In this document: positions 9,537 through 18,915 of the stretch, piece by piece
How positions within the stretch are numbered: position 1 is the first letter of the stretch
Layout: each line of letters begins with the position of its first letter
NCBI GenBank assembly: GCA_019084245.1
Contig: JAHRFE010000027.1
Location: 310,001 to 374,000, forward strand
From: Hoeflea sp.
GTDB lineage: Bacteria; Pseudomonadota; Alphaproteobacteria; Rhizobiales; Rhizobiaceae
Direction of reading: 5' to 3'
DNA length: 64,000 bases
Notes under the pieces: generated by a model
What the model was told of the DNA's origin: nothing
Seen by the model: only the letters and a program-made list of their open reading frames with translations
Database searches by the model: none
Position numbers and translations under genes: made by a program

Positions 9537-10386
9537 GCGGCTTCACCTCCCGCCGCCGAACCGACACCCCCACAGCCGTGGCCCCGATCACCAGCGCCAT
9601 GCCGGCCCATTGCCAGGGGCTGAACCATTCGCCCAGCACCGCCGCGCCGATGGCCGTCGCCACCACCGGGCTTGCGAGCGCCAGGTAGACCGTGCTGGGC
9701 CCGAGCTGGCCGATGCCGCGGGTCCAGACATAATAGGCGAAGGCGGTGCCCAAGAGCATCAGCCAGCCATAGCCGAGCGCCTCGGTGAGGCCTGGCGCGG
9801 GCGGCAGGCCCTCGACGACCAGCGCCACCGGCAACAGCATCGCGCCGCCCAGGATCAGCTGCCAGGTGGTGGTTTCGAGCGGCGTGCCCATGCGGCCCCA
9901 GCGGTCGATCAGCAATGTGCCCGCCGCCATCGACAGCGTCCCGCCGATCGCCGCCGCCACCCCGATCGGATCGGGACGGGCGTCGGGCGACAGCACCAGC
10001 AGCCCGACGCCGAGGACGCCGGCGATGCCCGCGCCGATCTGCACCGGATGCGGTGCCCGGCCGATCAGCCAGCCCGAGACCAGGATCACCACCAGCGGCT
10101 GTATCGCGCCGAGCGTTGCCGCAAGCCCGCCCGGCATCCGCGAGGCCGCGACAAACAGCAGCGCGAAGAAGATGGCGATATTGGTCAGCCCGATCGCCGC
10201 ATGGCGCTTCAGCGCTTCCAAAGGCGGAATGCGCGGATTGAGCATGAGCAGGATCAGCCCGGCAGGCAGCGCCCGCATCGCGCCGGTCAGCAGCGGATGG
10301 CTCACCGGCAGGGTTTCGGTGAACACCACATAGGTGGTGCCCCAAAGCATCGGCCCCAGAAGGGTGATCAGGATTGTGCGCAGCAT
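9520..10386 (-). CDS. EamA/DMT-family transporter
   Basis: A 288-residue inner membrane protein with ten predicted transmembrane helices in two EamA repeats (first: MLRTILITLLGPMLWGTTYVVF; second ending YVWTRGIGQLGPSTVYLALASPVVATAIG). The open frame continues upstream without a stop, but ATG 10386 is the first start giving a helix-1 N-terminus like relatives. It overlaps the 3' end of the convergent SDR gene by 17 bp. The substrate is unknown. Confidence 0.9.
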   Translation of the reverse strand: MLRTILITLLGPMLWGTTYVVFTETLPVSHPLLTGAMRALPAGLILLMLNPRIPPLEALKRHAAIGLTNIAIFFALLFVAASRMPGGLAATLGAIQPLVVILVSGWLIGRAPHPVQIGAGIAGVLGVGLLVLSPDARPDPIGVAAAIGGTLSMAAGTLLIDRWGRMGTPLETTTWQLILGGAMLLPVALVVEGLPPAPGLTEALGYGWLMLLGTAFAYYVWTRGIGQLGPSTVYLALASPVVATAIGAAVLGEWFSPWQWAGMALVIGATAVGVSVRRREVKPLTARQ

Positions 10387-10535
10387 GAGGAATTCCCGGT
10401 CCGCGAGGGACGGTTGACGGTCACGTCTGACGTGCGGACACGAACAATCGCTGAGAGACTCAGTTTTGTCCAGATGGTAAAAAATAGGCTTGCGCTCTCG
10501 CGCAAAAGAAGAAGCGCGGGCAGGAGAGGCGTCCC

Positions 10536-11180
10536 CTATCCTCTCATCCCCGGCCGCAAACCCTCCGCGAGCAAAGCCTCGACCTTCGCCGCCGCTTCCA
10601 GCTTGGTCACATGGCCGTTGCCGTTCGTGTCCAGCCCGCGATTGAGCTTGTAGGCGACCGAGCCCTTGCGGAACAGCACGTAGTCGGGCTCCTTGTCGAC
10701 CGCGCGCGGATAGAGCACCGCCATGTAGGCGCTCGGCAGATCCCCCATCCTGCCTGCATAGGGCGTGAGGTATGTCTCGACATAGTCGAGCTGGTCGACC
10801 GCGCTCATCGTCGCCAGACGGGCAGTCGTCGTCCCCAGGCCCTTCGCGGTCGCGGGCATGAACTGGATCAGGCCGGTGGCGCCCGAGCCCGCGTGGTTGG
10901 TGATAGCCGGATCGAAGCTGCGGCCGGTCTCGAACGCCATGATCGCCATCAAATGGTTGGGATCCATGTTGAGGCGGCGGGAGATGGCGATGGTCTTGCG
11001 CTTGAAATCGCCCGTCACCTGTGCGCCCCAGGCAATCACCGGGTCGGGTTGAAACGCGCTCCGCGAGGCGGCCGGAACCAGCGGCGCGGGCGCGGGGGCA
11101 GGGGTTGGTGCGGCGTCCAAAGGGGCCACCCAGCGAGGCAGCCATGAAAACAGGGATGAGAGAAGGGAAAGCTGGGCCAT
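10536..11180 (-). CDS. Lytic transglycosylase-like protein with C-terminal EF-hand
   Basis: A 214-residue exported protein. An N-terminal hydrophobic stretch (AQLSLLSSLFSWLPRW) is followed by a Pro/Ala linker and an SLT-like domain. MAFETGRSFDPA carries the probable catalytic glutamate, and GSGATGLIQFMPATAKGLG is the conserved transglycosylase segment. Residues 184-195, DTNGNGHVTKLE, match a 12-residue EF-hand calcium loop (acidic or oxygen ligands at positions 1, 3, 5, 9 and 12). ATG 11180 is preceded by GGAG at six bases. It would cleave peptidoglycan, possibly under calcium control. Confidence 0.85.
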   Translation of the reverse strand: MAQLSLLSSLFSWLPRWVAPLDAAPTPAPAPAPLVPAASRSAFQPDPVIAWGAQVTGDFKRKTIAISRRLNMDPNHLMAIMAFETGRSFDPAITNHAGSGATGLIQFMPATAKGLGTTTARLATMSAVDQLDYVETYLTPYAGRMGDLPSAYMAVLYPRAVDKEPDYVLFRKGSVAYKLNRGLDTNGNGHVTKLEAAAKVEALLAEGLRPGMRG

Positions 11181-11563
11181 GAGTGTCTCCATTCGTGTTG
11201 GTGCATCCGGTCTGGTGCTGGAGACGAGTCTAGGCGCGTGCAAAAAGGCGGGGACGTTATGCGGTGTGGGAAATTGTGTTTTGGCAGGCGGCGCAGGCTC
11301 CGTCGCTCGACCTTTGCAGGTCTTTCCTTCCACTTACGGATTTCAGGAAGGCAGAGATTCCAAGTCTTTAACGAGAAGCAGTCGAAATCCGCGCAATTCC
11401 GAAAAAAGCGCGAAAAATTCGCTCAAATGGACTCCGTTCATGCCCTGGGCATCGATTTCTTCCCCGCCACTTGCCCAAAACGCCGGGTTCTGCGATCACT
11501 CGGGCCTTCAATCCGGCCGCACCAGCCGGTCACCGATTCCAAGCCACTGCCAGGAAAACTCCC
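11181..11563. other. Divergent intergenic region
   Basis: This 383-bp stretch separates the minus-strand transglycosylase from the plus-strand asparaginase and must hold both promoters. Its composition becomes AT-richer around 11340-11430 (poly-A runs such as gaaaaaagcgcgaaaaattcg). I see no coding potential, RNA gene or clear operator in it. Confidence 0.6.
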
Positions 11564-12568
11564 ATGCAAAATCCCGTTCTCGTCGAAGTCACCCGCGGCC
11601 GGATGGTCGAAAGCCGGCACCGTGGCATGGCCGTTGTCATGGATGGCGATGGCAAGGTCGTGATGCACCTCGGCGAGGTCGAGACGCCGGTGTTCCCGCG
11701 CTCGGCGGTCAAATCCATGCAGGCGCTGCCGCTGGTGGAATCCGGTGCTGCCGACCGTTACTTCTATGGCGACAAGGAACTGGCGCTCGCCTGCGCCTCC
11801 CATTCCGGCGAGCCCGAGCACATGCGGCTGGCCGGCGACATCGTCGCCCGCGCCGGATTGAGCGAAGCCGATTTCGAATGCGGCTGCCACTGGAGTTCCG
11901 AACAGAAGGTGCTGATCGAACAGGCCCGCGCCGGCGACAAACCCAATCAGCTCGGCAACAATTGCTCGGGCAAACATGCCGGGTTCCTGTGCCTGTCGTG
12001 CCATGCAGGCGTCGATCACCACGGCTATGTCGGCTACGACCATTTCGTCCAGGCCTCCGTGCGCGACGTCATGGCAGATCTCACCGGCGCTGCGCTGGGC
12101 CATGACAATTGCGGCACCGACGGCTGCTCGATCCCGACTTATGCTGCCCCCTTGACCAGGATCGCCCACGGATTCGCCCGCATGGCGTCGGGCGTGGGTC
12201 TCGGGCCGGAGCGCGCCACGGCGGCCAAGCGGCTGATGGCGGCCTGCATGGCGGAGCCGTTCTATGTCGCAGGCACCGGCCGCGCCTGCACCACACTGAT
12301 GCAAATCGCGCCCGGCCGGATTTTCGCCAAGACCGGCGCCGAGGGAGTCTACTGCGCCGCCATCCCGGAAATGGGCTACGGCATCGCGCTCAAATGCGAG
12401 GACGGCTCCACCCGCGGCGCCGAGGCCATGATCGGCGCGGTGCTGGCCAAACTGTTCGCTGACGACAGGGAACTGTCAGCGAAGCTTGGCGACTGGACGA
12501 ACAAGACGCTCAAGAACTGGAACGGCATCGAAGTCGGCCAGATCCGCCCGGTGGGCGAGCTTGCGTAA
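11564..12568 (+). CDS. L-asparaginase II, rhizobial (thermolabile) type
   Basis: A 334-residue enzyme of the Rhizobium etli AnsA type asparaginase family (PF06089), unrelated to the E. coli enzymes. It hydrolyses L-asparagine to aspartate and ammonia. Diagnostic segments are SAVKSMQALPLVESGAAD near the N-terminus (serine-lysine catalytic region), ASHSGEPEH, GNNCSGKHAGFLC, and DNCGTDGCSIPTYA; the conserved cysteines participate in metal binding in the R. etli structure. ATG 11564 has AGGA upstream. It appears to be a single-gene unit in this window. Confidence 0.93.
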   Translation: MQNPVLVEVTRGRMVESRHRGMAVVMDGDGKVVMHLGEVETPVFPRSAVKSMQALPLVESGAADRYFYGDKELALACASHSGEPEHMRLAGDIVARAGLSEADFECGCHWSSEQKVLIEQARAGDKPNQLGNNCSGKHAGFLCLSCHAGVDHHGYVGYDHFVQASVRDVMADLTGAALGHDNCGTDGCSIPTYAAPLTRIAHGFARMASGVGLGPERATAAKRLMAACMAEPFYVAGTGRACTTLMQIAPGRIFAKTGAEGVYCAAIPEMGYGIALKCEDGSTRGAEAMIGAVLAKLFADDRELSAKLGDWTNKTLKNWNGIEVGQIRPVGELA

Positions 12569-12753
12569 ACCGCCGCGACTGACGGTCTGACGGACACGGC
12601 GACGAAATCCTGCAGCGCCCTCTCAGGGGCCGGTTGAATGCGCGCCGCGCCGGCGCATCCCAGGGCGCATGCCCCCTTGATCAGCGCTCGAAATCAAGCG
12701 ATCTTGCCACTATCGGCAGGCTCCTTCGGGAATGCCGGTCTCTCAGGGGCGGC

Positions 12754-13668
12754 ATGCGCGGCGGGGTGTCGGCGATGACGGCGATGGCGATCCAGGTCAA
12801 TCTGCATTCCGCGACCAGCGAGCCCGGACGCGTCGTCGAATACCGCGCCGGCGGCACCATGTTCAACGCGCTGCCGATTTACCTCATCCTGTTTGCCGTG
12901 GCGCTGGCGATGGTGATCTTTGGCGCTCGGTCCAGCGAGGGCCGCCTTGCGGCCTGGATTCTCCTGGTTCTCCTGCCTTTGGGGCTGGCGCTCGGTCTGT
13001 GGCGCAGCCGAACCTCGGGCCCGCCCTACCTGATCCTGACGCCGCAGGGTCTGGAGCTGCGGACCGGAGGCTGGGGTGTTCTGGCGCTGCCCTGGGCCGC
13101 GATCCGCGCCATCGAGACCCGCAGTTTCGAGGGGTTTGCGCTGCGCTACCGGGGCCGCCAGCGGATTGCCTTCAAGGATGTGACCATGATCGAGCTGGCC
13201 CCCGGCGTGCTTGCGGCCGAGCGGGATGCGGGGCGTTTCGTGCCGCGCGGGCCCTCGGTCGATTGGGTGGTACGGCCGGGTGAGGACAGCGACTGGATCG
13301 CGCTGCACCACGAATTCGTGGGCCTCACCCCCGCCGAGATCCGCGGCCCGGTCGAAGCGCGCTGGCAGGCCTTTCGCGACAATCCTGCGCCAGCTGACAC
13401 GTGCCCCCTGCCACCCCTGCGCCTGGGTGGGTTCCGGCCCCGCCATCCGTCGCTGTTCAATCTGGGCACGGCTGCAGGTGCGTTCGCCATCGTCATCCTC
13501 TTGGCCAATCTGGCCGGATTGTGGGAAACCCGCTCGCAGGCCGGCGCCCGGGCCTGGGCGGAACGCTGGGCCGCCGATGAGGCGGCCTCGCGCGCCGAGG
13601 CCGAGGAACGGCGCGCGCGCAAGGAGGAGTTTGACCGCATGTTTGATCAGCCGATTTTCGGGCGGTAG
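12754..13668 (+). CDS. Hypothetical membrane protein
   Basis: I do not recognise a named family. The roughly 304-residue product has two adjacent transmembrane helices near the N-terminus (LPIYLILFAVALAMVIFG and LAAWILLVLLPLGLALGL), a central beta-rich PH-like region (YLILTPQGLELRTGGWGVLALPW), a third hydrophobic helix near AAGAFAIVILLANLAGLW, and a charged helical C-terminal tail rich in Ala/Glu/Arg. The start is uncertain: ATG at 12754 or 12775, both with G-rich upstream sequence. Its layout resembles bacterial PH-domain membrane proteins, but that is only an impression. Confidence 0.65.
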   Translation: MRGGVSAMTAMAIQVNLHSATSEPGRVVEYRAGGTMFNALPIYLILFAVALAMVIFGARSSEGRLAAWILLVLLPLGLALGLWRSRTSGPPYLILTPQGLELRTGGWGVLALPWAAIRAIETRSFEGFALRYRGRQRIAFKDVTMIELAPGVLAAERDAGRFVPRGPSVDWVVRPGEDSDWIALHHEFVGLTPAEIRGPVEARWQAFRDNPAPADTCPLPPLRLGGFRPRHPSLFNLGTAAGAFAIVILLANLAGLWETRSQAGARAWAERWAADEAASRAEAEERRARKEEFDRMFDQPIFGR

Positions 13669-13781
13669 CGCTTCGGGCGACTGGCTTTCCCGAAGGCTAT
13701 CCTGTGCCGCCGCCTTGATCCCGTCGGCCCCGGCCTCTATGTCGGGTTACCGGCTCTTTGCGAGCCCCGCCTTTTCCGATC

Positions 13782-15887
13782 ATGGAGTTCTCCTTGCCCG
13801 CATTTGAAAACCTGCCCGCTGCCCCGGTCGCCGAAAAGCGCCCGCTCAGCGACACCCGCCACGGCATCACCCGCACAGATGACTATGCCTGGATGCGCGA
13901 TGACAAGTGGCAGGCGATGTTCAAGGACCCCTCCATCCTGGATCCGGCGATCCGCACCCATCTGGAGGCCGAGAACGCCTACCAGAAGGCGGCGATGGCC
14001 GACACGGAAGCCCTGCAGAAGACCCTGTTTGCCGAAATGCGCGGCCGCATCAAGGAGGACGACAGCTCGGTTCCGGCACCCGATGGCCCCTGGCTCTATG
14101 GCGTGCGCTACGTCACCGGCGGCGAGCAGCCCAAGCATTTCCGCATCCCGCGCGACGGCGGCGCCGAGCAGATGATGCTCGACGGCGATCTCGAGGCTCA
14201 AGGCAAGGCCTATTTCCGGCTGGCCGGCGCCGGGCACTCGCCTGATCACGCCCGGATGATCTGGGGCTATGACGACAAGGGCTCGGAATTCTTCACGCTG
14301 AAAGTGCGCGACCTCGCCACGGGTGAGGACAGCGCGGATCTGATCGAGAACACCGGCGGCGGCGGCGCATGGGCGGCCGATTGCACCGGCTTTTTCTACA
14401 CCGCCGTTGATGACAACCATCGCCCCAGCAAGATCTTCTATCATCGCCTGGGAACCGTCCAGGGCGAGGATGTGCTGATCCATGAGGAGACCGATTCCGG
14501 CTTCTTCATGGGCGTCCATGGCTCCAGCCTCAACGATTTCATCCTGATCGGGATCAATGATCACGAGACCTCGGAATGCTGGGTGATGCCGGCTTCCAAC
14601 CCCTCAGCCAAGCCGTTGCTGGTGGCCGCGCGCGAGACCGGCGTGGAATATTCGCTGAGCGAAGGCGGCGACGTCTTCTTCATCCTGACCAATGCAGACG
14701 GCGCCAAGGACTTCAAGATCTGCCAGGCGCCGGTAACCGCGCCATGGCGGGAAAACTGGAGCGAGGTCGTGGCCCACAAGCCCGGACGGCTGATCCTCTC
14801 GGTAAGCGCCTACCGGAATCACCTTGTCTGGATGGAGCGCGAGAACGGCCTGCCGCGCATCGTCATCCAGGACCGGACGAGCGGCGAGCAACACGCCATC
14901 GCCTTTGACGAGGAGGCCTATGCGCTGGGCTTCCACGGCTCGATGGAATATTTCACCGACATTGTCCGCTTTGCCTATTCCTCGATGACGACGCCGTCCG
15001 AACTCTATGACTACAACATGGCCACGCGCGAGCGCACGTTGCTCAAGCGCGAGGAGGTGCCATCGGGCCACAATCCCGCCGACTACGTCACCCGCCGCGT
15101 CATGGCGCCGGCGGACGATGGCGAACTGGTGCCGGTGACGCTGCTTTACCGGCGCGACACGCCGCTCGACGGCACGGCGCCCTGCCTGCTCTATGGTTAC
15201 GGTTCCTATGGCATCGCCATTCCGGCCGGCTTCAACACCAATTGCCTGTCGCTGGTCGATCGCGGCTTCGTCTATGCCATCGCCCATATCCGCGGCGGCA
15301 AGGAGAAGGGCTTTGCCTGGTACGAGGCCGGCAAGCGCGGCTACAAGACCAACACCTTCACCGACTTCATCGCCGCCGCCCGATACCTGGACAAGGAGCG
15401 TTTTACGTCGCATGAGCGCATCGTCGCCCAGGGCGGGTCCGCCGGCGGCATGCTGATGGGCGCTGTCGCCAACATGGCGCCCGATGCCTTTGGCGCGATC
15501 ATCGCCGCGGTTCCCTTCGTCGATGTGCTCAACACCATGCTCGACGACACCTTGCCGCTGACCCCGCCGGAATGGCCGGAATGGGGCAACCCGGTGGCCT
15601 CGTTCGAGGATTATCAGACCATTGCCGGCTATTCGCCCTATGACAACGTCACTGCGCAAGCCTATCCGCCGATCCTGGCGGTGGCGGGCCTGACCGACCC
15701 GCGCGTGACCTATTGGGAGCCCGCCAAATGGGTGGCGCGGGTGCGCGACCTGTCCACCAGCGATCAGCCGGTGCTGTTCAAGATCAACATGACAGCAGGT
15801 CATGCGGGCGCCTCGGGCCGGTTCCAGCGGCTTGAGGAAATCGCCTTCGAATATGCTTTTGCGCTGAAGGTAACCGGTAAAATTTAG
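13782..15887 (+). CDS. ptrB: Oligopeptidase B (prolyl oligopeptidase family S9A)
   Basis: A cytoplasmic serine peptidase of about 700 residues with an N-terminal seven-bladed propeller (ending near residue 420) and a C-terminal alpha/beta-hydrolase domain. The triad is visible: Ser in AQGGSAGGMLMG (about residue 552), Asp in AGLTDPRVTYWEP (about 638) and His in MTAGHAGASGRF (about 673). It cleaves short peptides, probably after basic residues. The ATG at 13782 is given, but GGAG six bases before the TTG at 13794 suggests translation may really begin there (LPAFENLPAAP). Confidence 0.93.
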   Translation: MEFSLPAFENLPAAPVAEKRPLSDTRHGITRTDDYAWMRDDKWQAMFKDPSILDPAIRTHLEAENAYQKAAMADTEALQKTLFAEMRGRIKEDDSSVPAPDGPWLYGVRYVTGGEQPKHFRIPRDGGAEQMMLDGDLEAQGKAYFRLAGAGHSPDHARMIWGYDDKGSEFFTLKVRDLATGEDSADLIENTGGGGAWAADCTGFFYTAVDDNHRPSKIFYHRLGTVQGEDVLIHEETDSGFFMGVHGSSLNDFILIGINDHETSECWVMPASNPSAKPLLVAARETGVEYSLSEGGDVFFILTNADGAKDFKICQAPVTAPWRENWSEVVAHKPGRLILSVSAYRNHLVWMERENGLPRIVIQDRTSGEQHAIAFDEEAYALGFHGSMEYFTDIVRFAYSSMTTPSELYDYNMATRERTLLKREEVPSGHNPADYVTRRVMAPADDGELVPVTLLYRRDTPLDGTAPCLLYGYGSYGIAIPAGFNTNCLSLVDRGFVYAIAHIRGGKEKGFAWYEAGKRGYKTNTFTDFIAAARYLDKERFTSHERIVAQGGSAGGMLMGAVANMAPDAFGAIIAAVPFVDVLNTMLDDTLPLTPPEWPEWGNPVASFEDYQTIAGYSPYDNVTAQAYPPILAVAGLTDPRVTYWEPAKWVARVRDLSTSDQPVLFKINMTAGHAGASGRFQRLEEIAFEYAFALKVTGKI

Positions 15888-16080
15888 GACTGGTTAACCA
15901 CGGCCGTGTGTTTTTCAGACAGCTCGGGCCAGACGCGAGATGTTGATAAACAAGCGAAACCACAGGGAAAAAGCCTGGCCAGAGGTAAATTGTCTAAAAC
16001 TTGATCAATAGTGTTAAGCGGATGCTCATGGAGCCTGGTGTATCTGTTGGATGTTGATCCAATGGATATGAGGTCCTGAG

Positions 16081-17313
16081 ATGAACATCTCAACGATGTT
16101 GAAAAAAATTCCGGAGATGATCCGGAACAAGGACGGGAACTTCGCCATGATGGCGAGTATCCTGGTGCCGGTGATTTTTATCGCCGGAAGTCTGGTGCTG
16201 GACACCACCAATGCGCTGTCGATGAAGACCAGCCTTCAGAATGCCGCCGACAGTGCCGTGCTGGCAACGACAAGCCAACTCGCCGATGGCAAGATCACCG
16301 AAGACGAGGCAATTGCCTATGCCACGAATTTTTTCAATGGCCAGATCTCGAACGACGCCAGTGCGTTTAACGGGTTCTCCGCGACGCCCACCGTCACGCT
16401 GACCAAATCGGGAACCGGCGCCACGGCCATCTGGAAGGTCGAGGTCGCTGTTCTTGGATCGCAGAAGGCCTCCGGGTTGGGCAAATTCGCAGGCAAGGAC
16501 ACAATTGATGTCGCCATCCGCGCGGCATCCGAGTCCGGAAGCGATGGCGAAGACCGGTCTCCGATTTCCATGATGCTGGTGCTCGACCGGTCCGGATCGA
16601 TGCAATGGGCCTCGGGCCGGACGACAACCGAAACCGTTCCGAAATACTGCACCCGCTGGGTCTGGAAACCGTATTCCTGGCGCCAGGAAACCTACGAGTG
16701 TGGAACCACGACCGTGGTGACCGATGTGCCCAAGATGGATGTCCTGAAGGAAGCCGTCGGCAATCTGGTGGATCACATCTCCGCGTCTGACCCGACCAAT
16801 GAATATGCCCGCATGGGCGCCGCGGCCTACAACCTCGAAACCAGGGACGGCGACAAGTTGGGCCTGACCTGGAACAAGTCGCAAGTGAGCAGCTTTACCA
16901 ACGGGCTCACCGCGACCGGTGGCACAAATTCTGCGGACGCAATGGAATGGGCACTTCAGCGCGTCAACGGCTCCGGCGAGATCAATGAGCATTATTCCAA
17001 GAACGGCTCAAAAGCGCCCTTGAAGTTCATCGTTTTCATGACCGATGGAGAGAATGATTTCGGCCGCGGCAATGAATGGAAGACCGAGCAAGCCGACAAA
17101 AAGACCAAGGACACCTGCCAGGCAGCCAAGGCCGCGAACGTTACGGTATTTTCCGTAGCCTTTCAGGCGCCCAAGCGCGGCAGGGACTTGCTTGAGGCCT
17201 GCGCATTCAGCGCCAAGCACTATTTTGACGCCCAGAGCGCCGACGATCTGCTGAAGGCTTTCACGGCGATCGGCAAGGAAGCGTCCAAGCAGGTCACGCG
17301 CCTGACCAACTGA
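16081..17313 (+). CDS. TadG-like pilus-assembly protein with von Willebrand A domain
   Basis: A 410-residue protein with a TadE/TadG-type N-terminus: a short basic stretch, then GNFAMMASILVPVIFIAGSLVLD, a single membrane anchor, followed by ALSMKTSLQNAADSAVLATTSQL. A VWA domain follows with an intact MIDAS start, DRSGSMQ (about residue 169), plus TGGTNSADAMEWA and FMTDGEND. Two cysteine-containing segments (KYCTRW, YECGTT) interrupt the domain and may form disulfides. No other tad/flp genes are in the window, so this is an orphan copy. The protein likely sits in the periplasm, anchored in the inner membrane. Confidence 0.9.
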   Translation: MNISTMLKKIPEMIRNKDGNFAMMASILVPVIFIAGSLVLDTTNALSMKTSLQNAADSAVLATTSQLADGKITEDEAIAYATNFFNGQISNDASAFNGFSATPTVTLTKSGTGATAIWKVEVAVLGSQKASGLGKFAGKDTIDVAIRAASESGSDGEDRSPISMMLVLDRSGSMQWASGRTTTETVPKYCTRWVWKPYSWRQETYECGTTTVVTDVPKMDVLKEAVGNLVDHISASDPTNEYARMGAAAYNLETRDGDKLGLTWNKSQVSSFTNGLTATGGTNSADAMEWALQRVNGSGEINEHYSKNGSKAPLKFIVFMTDGENDFGRGNEWKTEQADKKTKDTCQAAKAANVTVFSVAFQAPKRGRDLLEACAFSAKHYFDAQSADDLLKAFTAIGKEASKQVTRLTN

Positions 17314-17322
17314 GAGTGAACA

Positions 17323-18243
17323 TCACTCCCAGCCGTTTGCCCGTTCGGGCAGGGCCTTGAGATAGGCGGCGATCGCATCGCGGTCGCCGCTTGTCAGTTT
17401 CGCCATGTTCTTCTGCACCGCCACCATCGAACCGCCGACACTGTCGAAATCCGGGGTGAAGCCGCTTTCGAGATAATAGGCGATGTCGCTGGCACTCCAG
17501 CCGCTGATTGACTTTCCGCCCGGGGTGAGGTTGGGGATCACCCCTTCGCCCTCGGGGTTTTGCGCCCCTGCCAGCCAGGATTGGCCGACAAAGCCGCCGA
17601 CCGGATTGCGCGGGGTGTGGCATTCGCCGCAATGGCCCGGGCCCTCGACAAGATATTGCCCGCGCGCGATCTGCGGATCGTCGCTGACGGCGACATGCGG
17701 CGCGTCAGTGAAGAACAAGAGTTTCCAGCCGCCCAGCGACCGTCTGATGTTGAACGGAAAGCCGATCTCGTGCGGCAGCGACGCCACATCGCTCGCAGGC
17801 AGCGTTTGCATGAAGGCGAACAGGTCGGCGATGTCGCCATCGCTCATCCGCGAGTACGACCCATAGGGAAAGGCCGGGTAATAATGCCCGCCACCGGGCG
17901 AAACGCCGGCCAGCATCGCATTGGCGAAGTCGGTGACCGACCATGAGCCGATGCCTGCGTCCGGATCCGGTGAGATATTGGGGCCGATGAAGGTGCCGAA
18001 ATCGCTTTTGAGCCGCACCCCGCCCGACAGCACCAGCTTCGCGTCGCCCTCGGCGCCGGGAGCGGCGTGACAGGAGGCGCAGCCGCCCGCCCAGAACAGC
18101 GCTTCCCCAGCGGCAGGATCGCCCTCAAGCGCCGTGATCGCCTCGAGCCGCTCCTGCGCCACGGGCCGCGGCGCGGTCAGCATGAAGGCTGTGGCCGCAC
18201 CCGCGACCACAACCAGACCAAGCCCGAGCGCCAGCCGCTTCAC
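17323..18243 (-). CDS. Diheme c-type cytochrome
   Basis: A 306-residue periplasmic cytochrome with a signal anchor (LALGLGLVVVAGAATAFML) and two heme-binding motifs, CASCH (around residue 55) and CGECH (around 206), in two cytochrome c class I domains. Segments such as LKSDFGTFIGPNISPD and PNLTPGGKSISGWSASDIAYYLESG match cytochrome c subunits of membrane alcohol/aldehyde dehydrogenases. The start is GTG. It lies 40 bp downstream of the cytochrome c' gene and is probably cotranscribed with it. No dehydrogenase partner is adjacent, so the electron donor is unknown. Confidence 0.93.
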   Translation of the reverse strand: MKRLALGLGLVVVAGAATAFMLTAPRPVAQERLEAITALEGDPAAGEALFWAGGCASCHAAPGAEGDAKLVLSGGVRLKSDFGTFIGPNISPDPDAGIGSWSVTDFANAMLAGVSPGGGHYYPAFPYGSYSRMSDGDIADLFAFMQTLPASDVASLPHEIGFPFNIRRSLGGWKLLFFTDAPHVAVSDDPQIARGQYLVEGPGHCGECHTPRNPVGGFVGQSWLAGAQNPEGEGVIPNLTPGGKSISGWSASDIAYYLESGFTPDFDSVGGSMVAVQKNMAKLTSGDRDAIAAYLKALPERANGWE

Positions 18244-18283
18244 AGCCGGCGCCCGGTGGATGCGGAGAGAGCGATGACGCGCA

Positions 18284-18730
18284 TCAGCTGCTCTTCAGGC
18301 GATAGGTCTCATGGCAGGCGCCGCAATTCTGCGTGAGCGGACCGAACACGGCCTTCAGCGCGTCGAGATCGGCGGGCGCTGCGGCCACGGCAGCGTCGGC
18401 GTCTTCCTTGAATTCGGCGAGCTTGGCGTCAAAGCCCGCGCGGTCGGTCCAGATAGCCGGTGCGGCTTCGCTCTCAAAGCCGGTGTCGGAGCCTTCGGGG
18501 AACTGCTCGCCATAGGTGGCCGCCACTTCGGAGATGGTGGTCAGCGCCGCCAACGCCGCCGCCGCGTCGAAATCGCTTTCGCCCTTGACCATCTTGGCCA
18601 TCGCGCCGGTTGCGCCGCCCACCTTCTTCATCATCTCCTGGCGAACCTCCTGGGGTTCGGCGGCGGTGACCGCGGGTGCGAAACCGGCAGCGCCGATGAC
18701 GGCTGCGGCAAACAATGTCCGGAATTTCAT
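18284..18730 (-). CDS. Cytochrome c' family protein
   Basis: A 148-residue class II c-type cytochrome. A signal peptide (MKFRTLFAAAVIGAAGFAPAVTA) precedes a four-helix bundle whose heme motif CGACHETYR is at the extreme C-terminus, as in cytochromes c' and c556. Members bind NO or carry electrons in the periplasm. ATG 18730 is supported by GGAG upstream; an in-frame ATG at 18802 lacks a plausible leader. It heads a two-gene unit with the diheme cytochrome. Confidence 0.93.
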   Translation of the reverse strand: MKFRTLFAAAVIGAAGFAPAVTAAEPQEVRQEMMKKVGGATGAMAKMVKGESDFDAAAALAALTTISEVAATYGEQFPEGSDTGFESEAAPAIWTDRAGFDAKLAEFKEDADAAVAAAPADLDALKAVFGPLTQNCGACHETYRLKSS

Positions 18731-18856
18731 GTAGTCTCTCCTGTGGAAGATGCGGTTGAATGAACTGTCCCTTACGGCATCGTTACATGCAGCTGATGAC
18801 AATCAAGTCAAGTTTTGTTGAACACTGCGTTATTGAAAATGTTTCCCGTTCGCCAC

Positions 18857-18887
18857 GAAAAAGCCCGGCGCGTGTGGGCGCCGGGCT
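18857..18887 (-). terminator. Intrinsic terminator of the superoxide dismutase gene
   Basis: A perfect 10-bp stem (agcccggcgc at 18862-18871 against gcgccgggct at 18878-18887) with a 6-nt loop is followed on the minus strand by a run of five T residues. It lies 29 bp beyond the stop codon. Confidence 0.88.
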
Positions 18888-18915
18888 CGGATGGTATCGG
18901 TTCCAAAAATGTGGG

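Noticed and set aside
10387-11145. N-terminal extension of the EamA transporter gene upstream of 10386
   Set aside because: The frame stays open but overlaps the transglycosylase gene on the same strand and adds low-complexity sequence before the first membrane helix.
11238-11663. Plus-strand frame overlapping the asparaginase start
   Set aside because: Arg/Lys-rich product with no start signal or motif, out of frame with the clear asparaginase gene.
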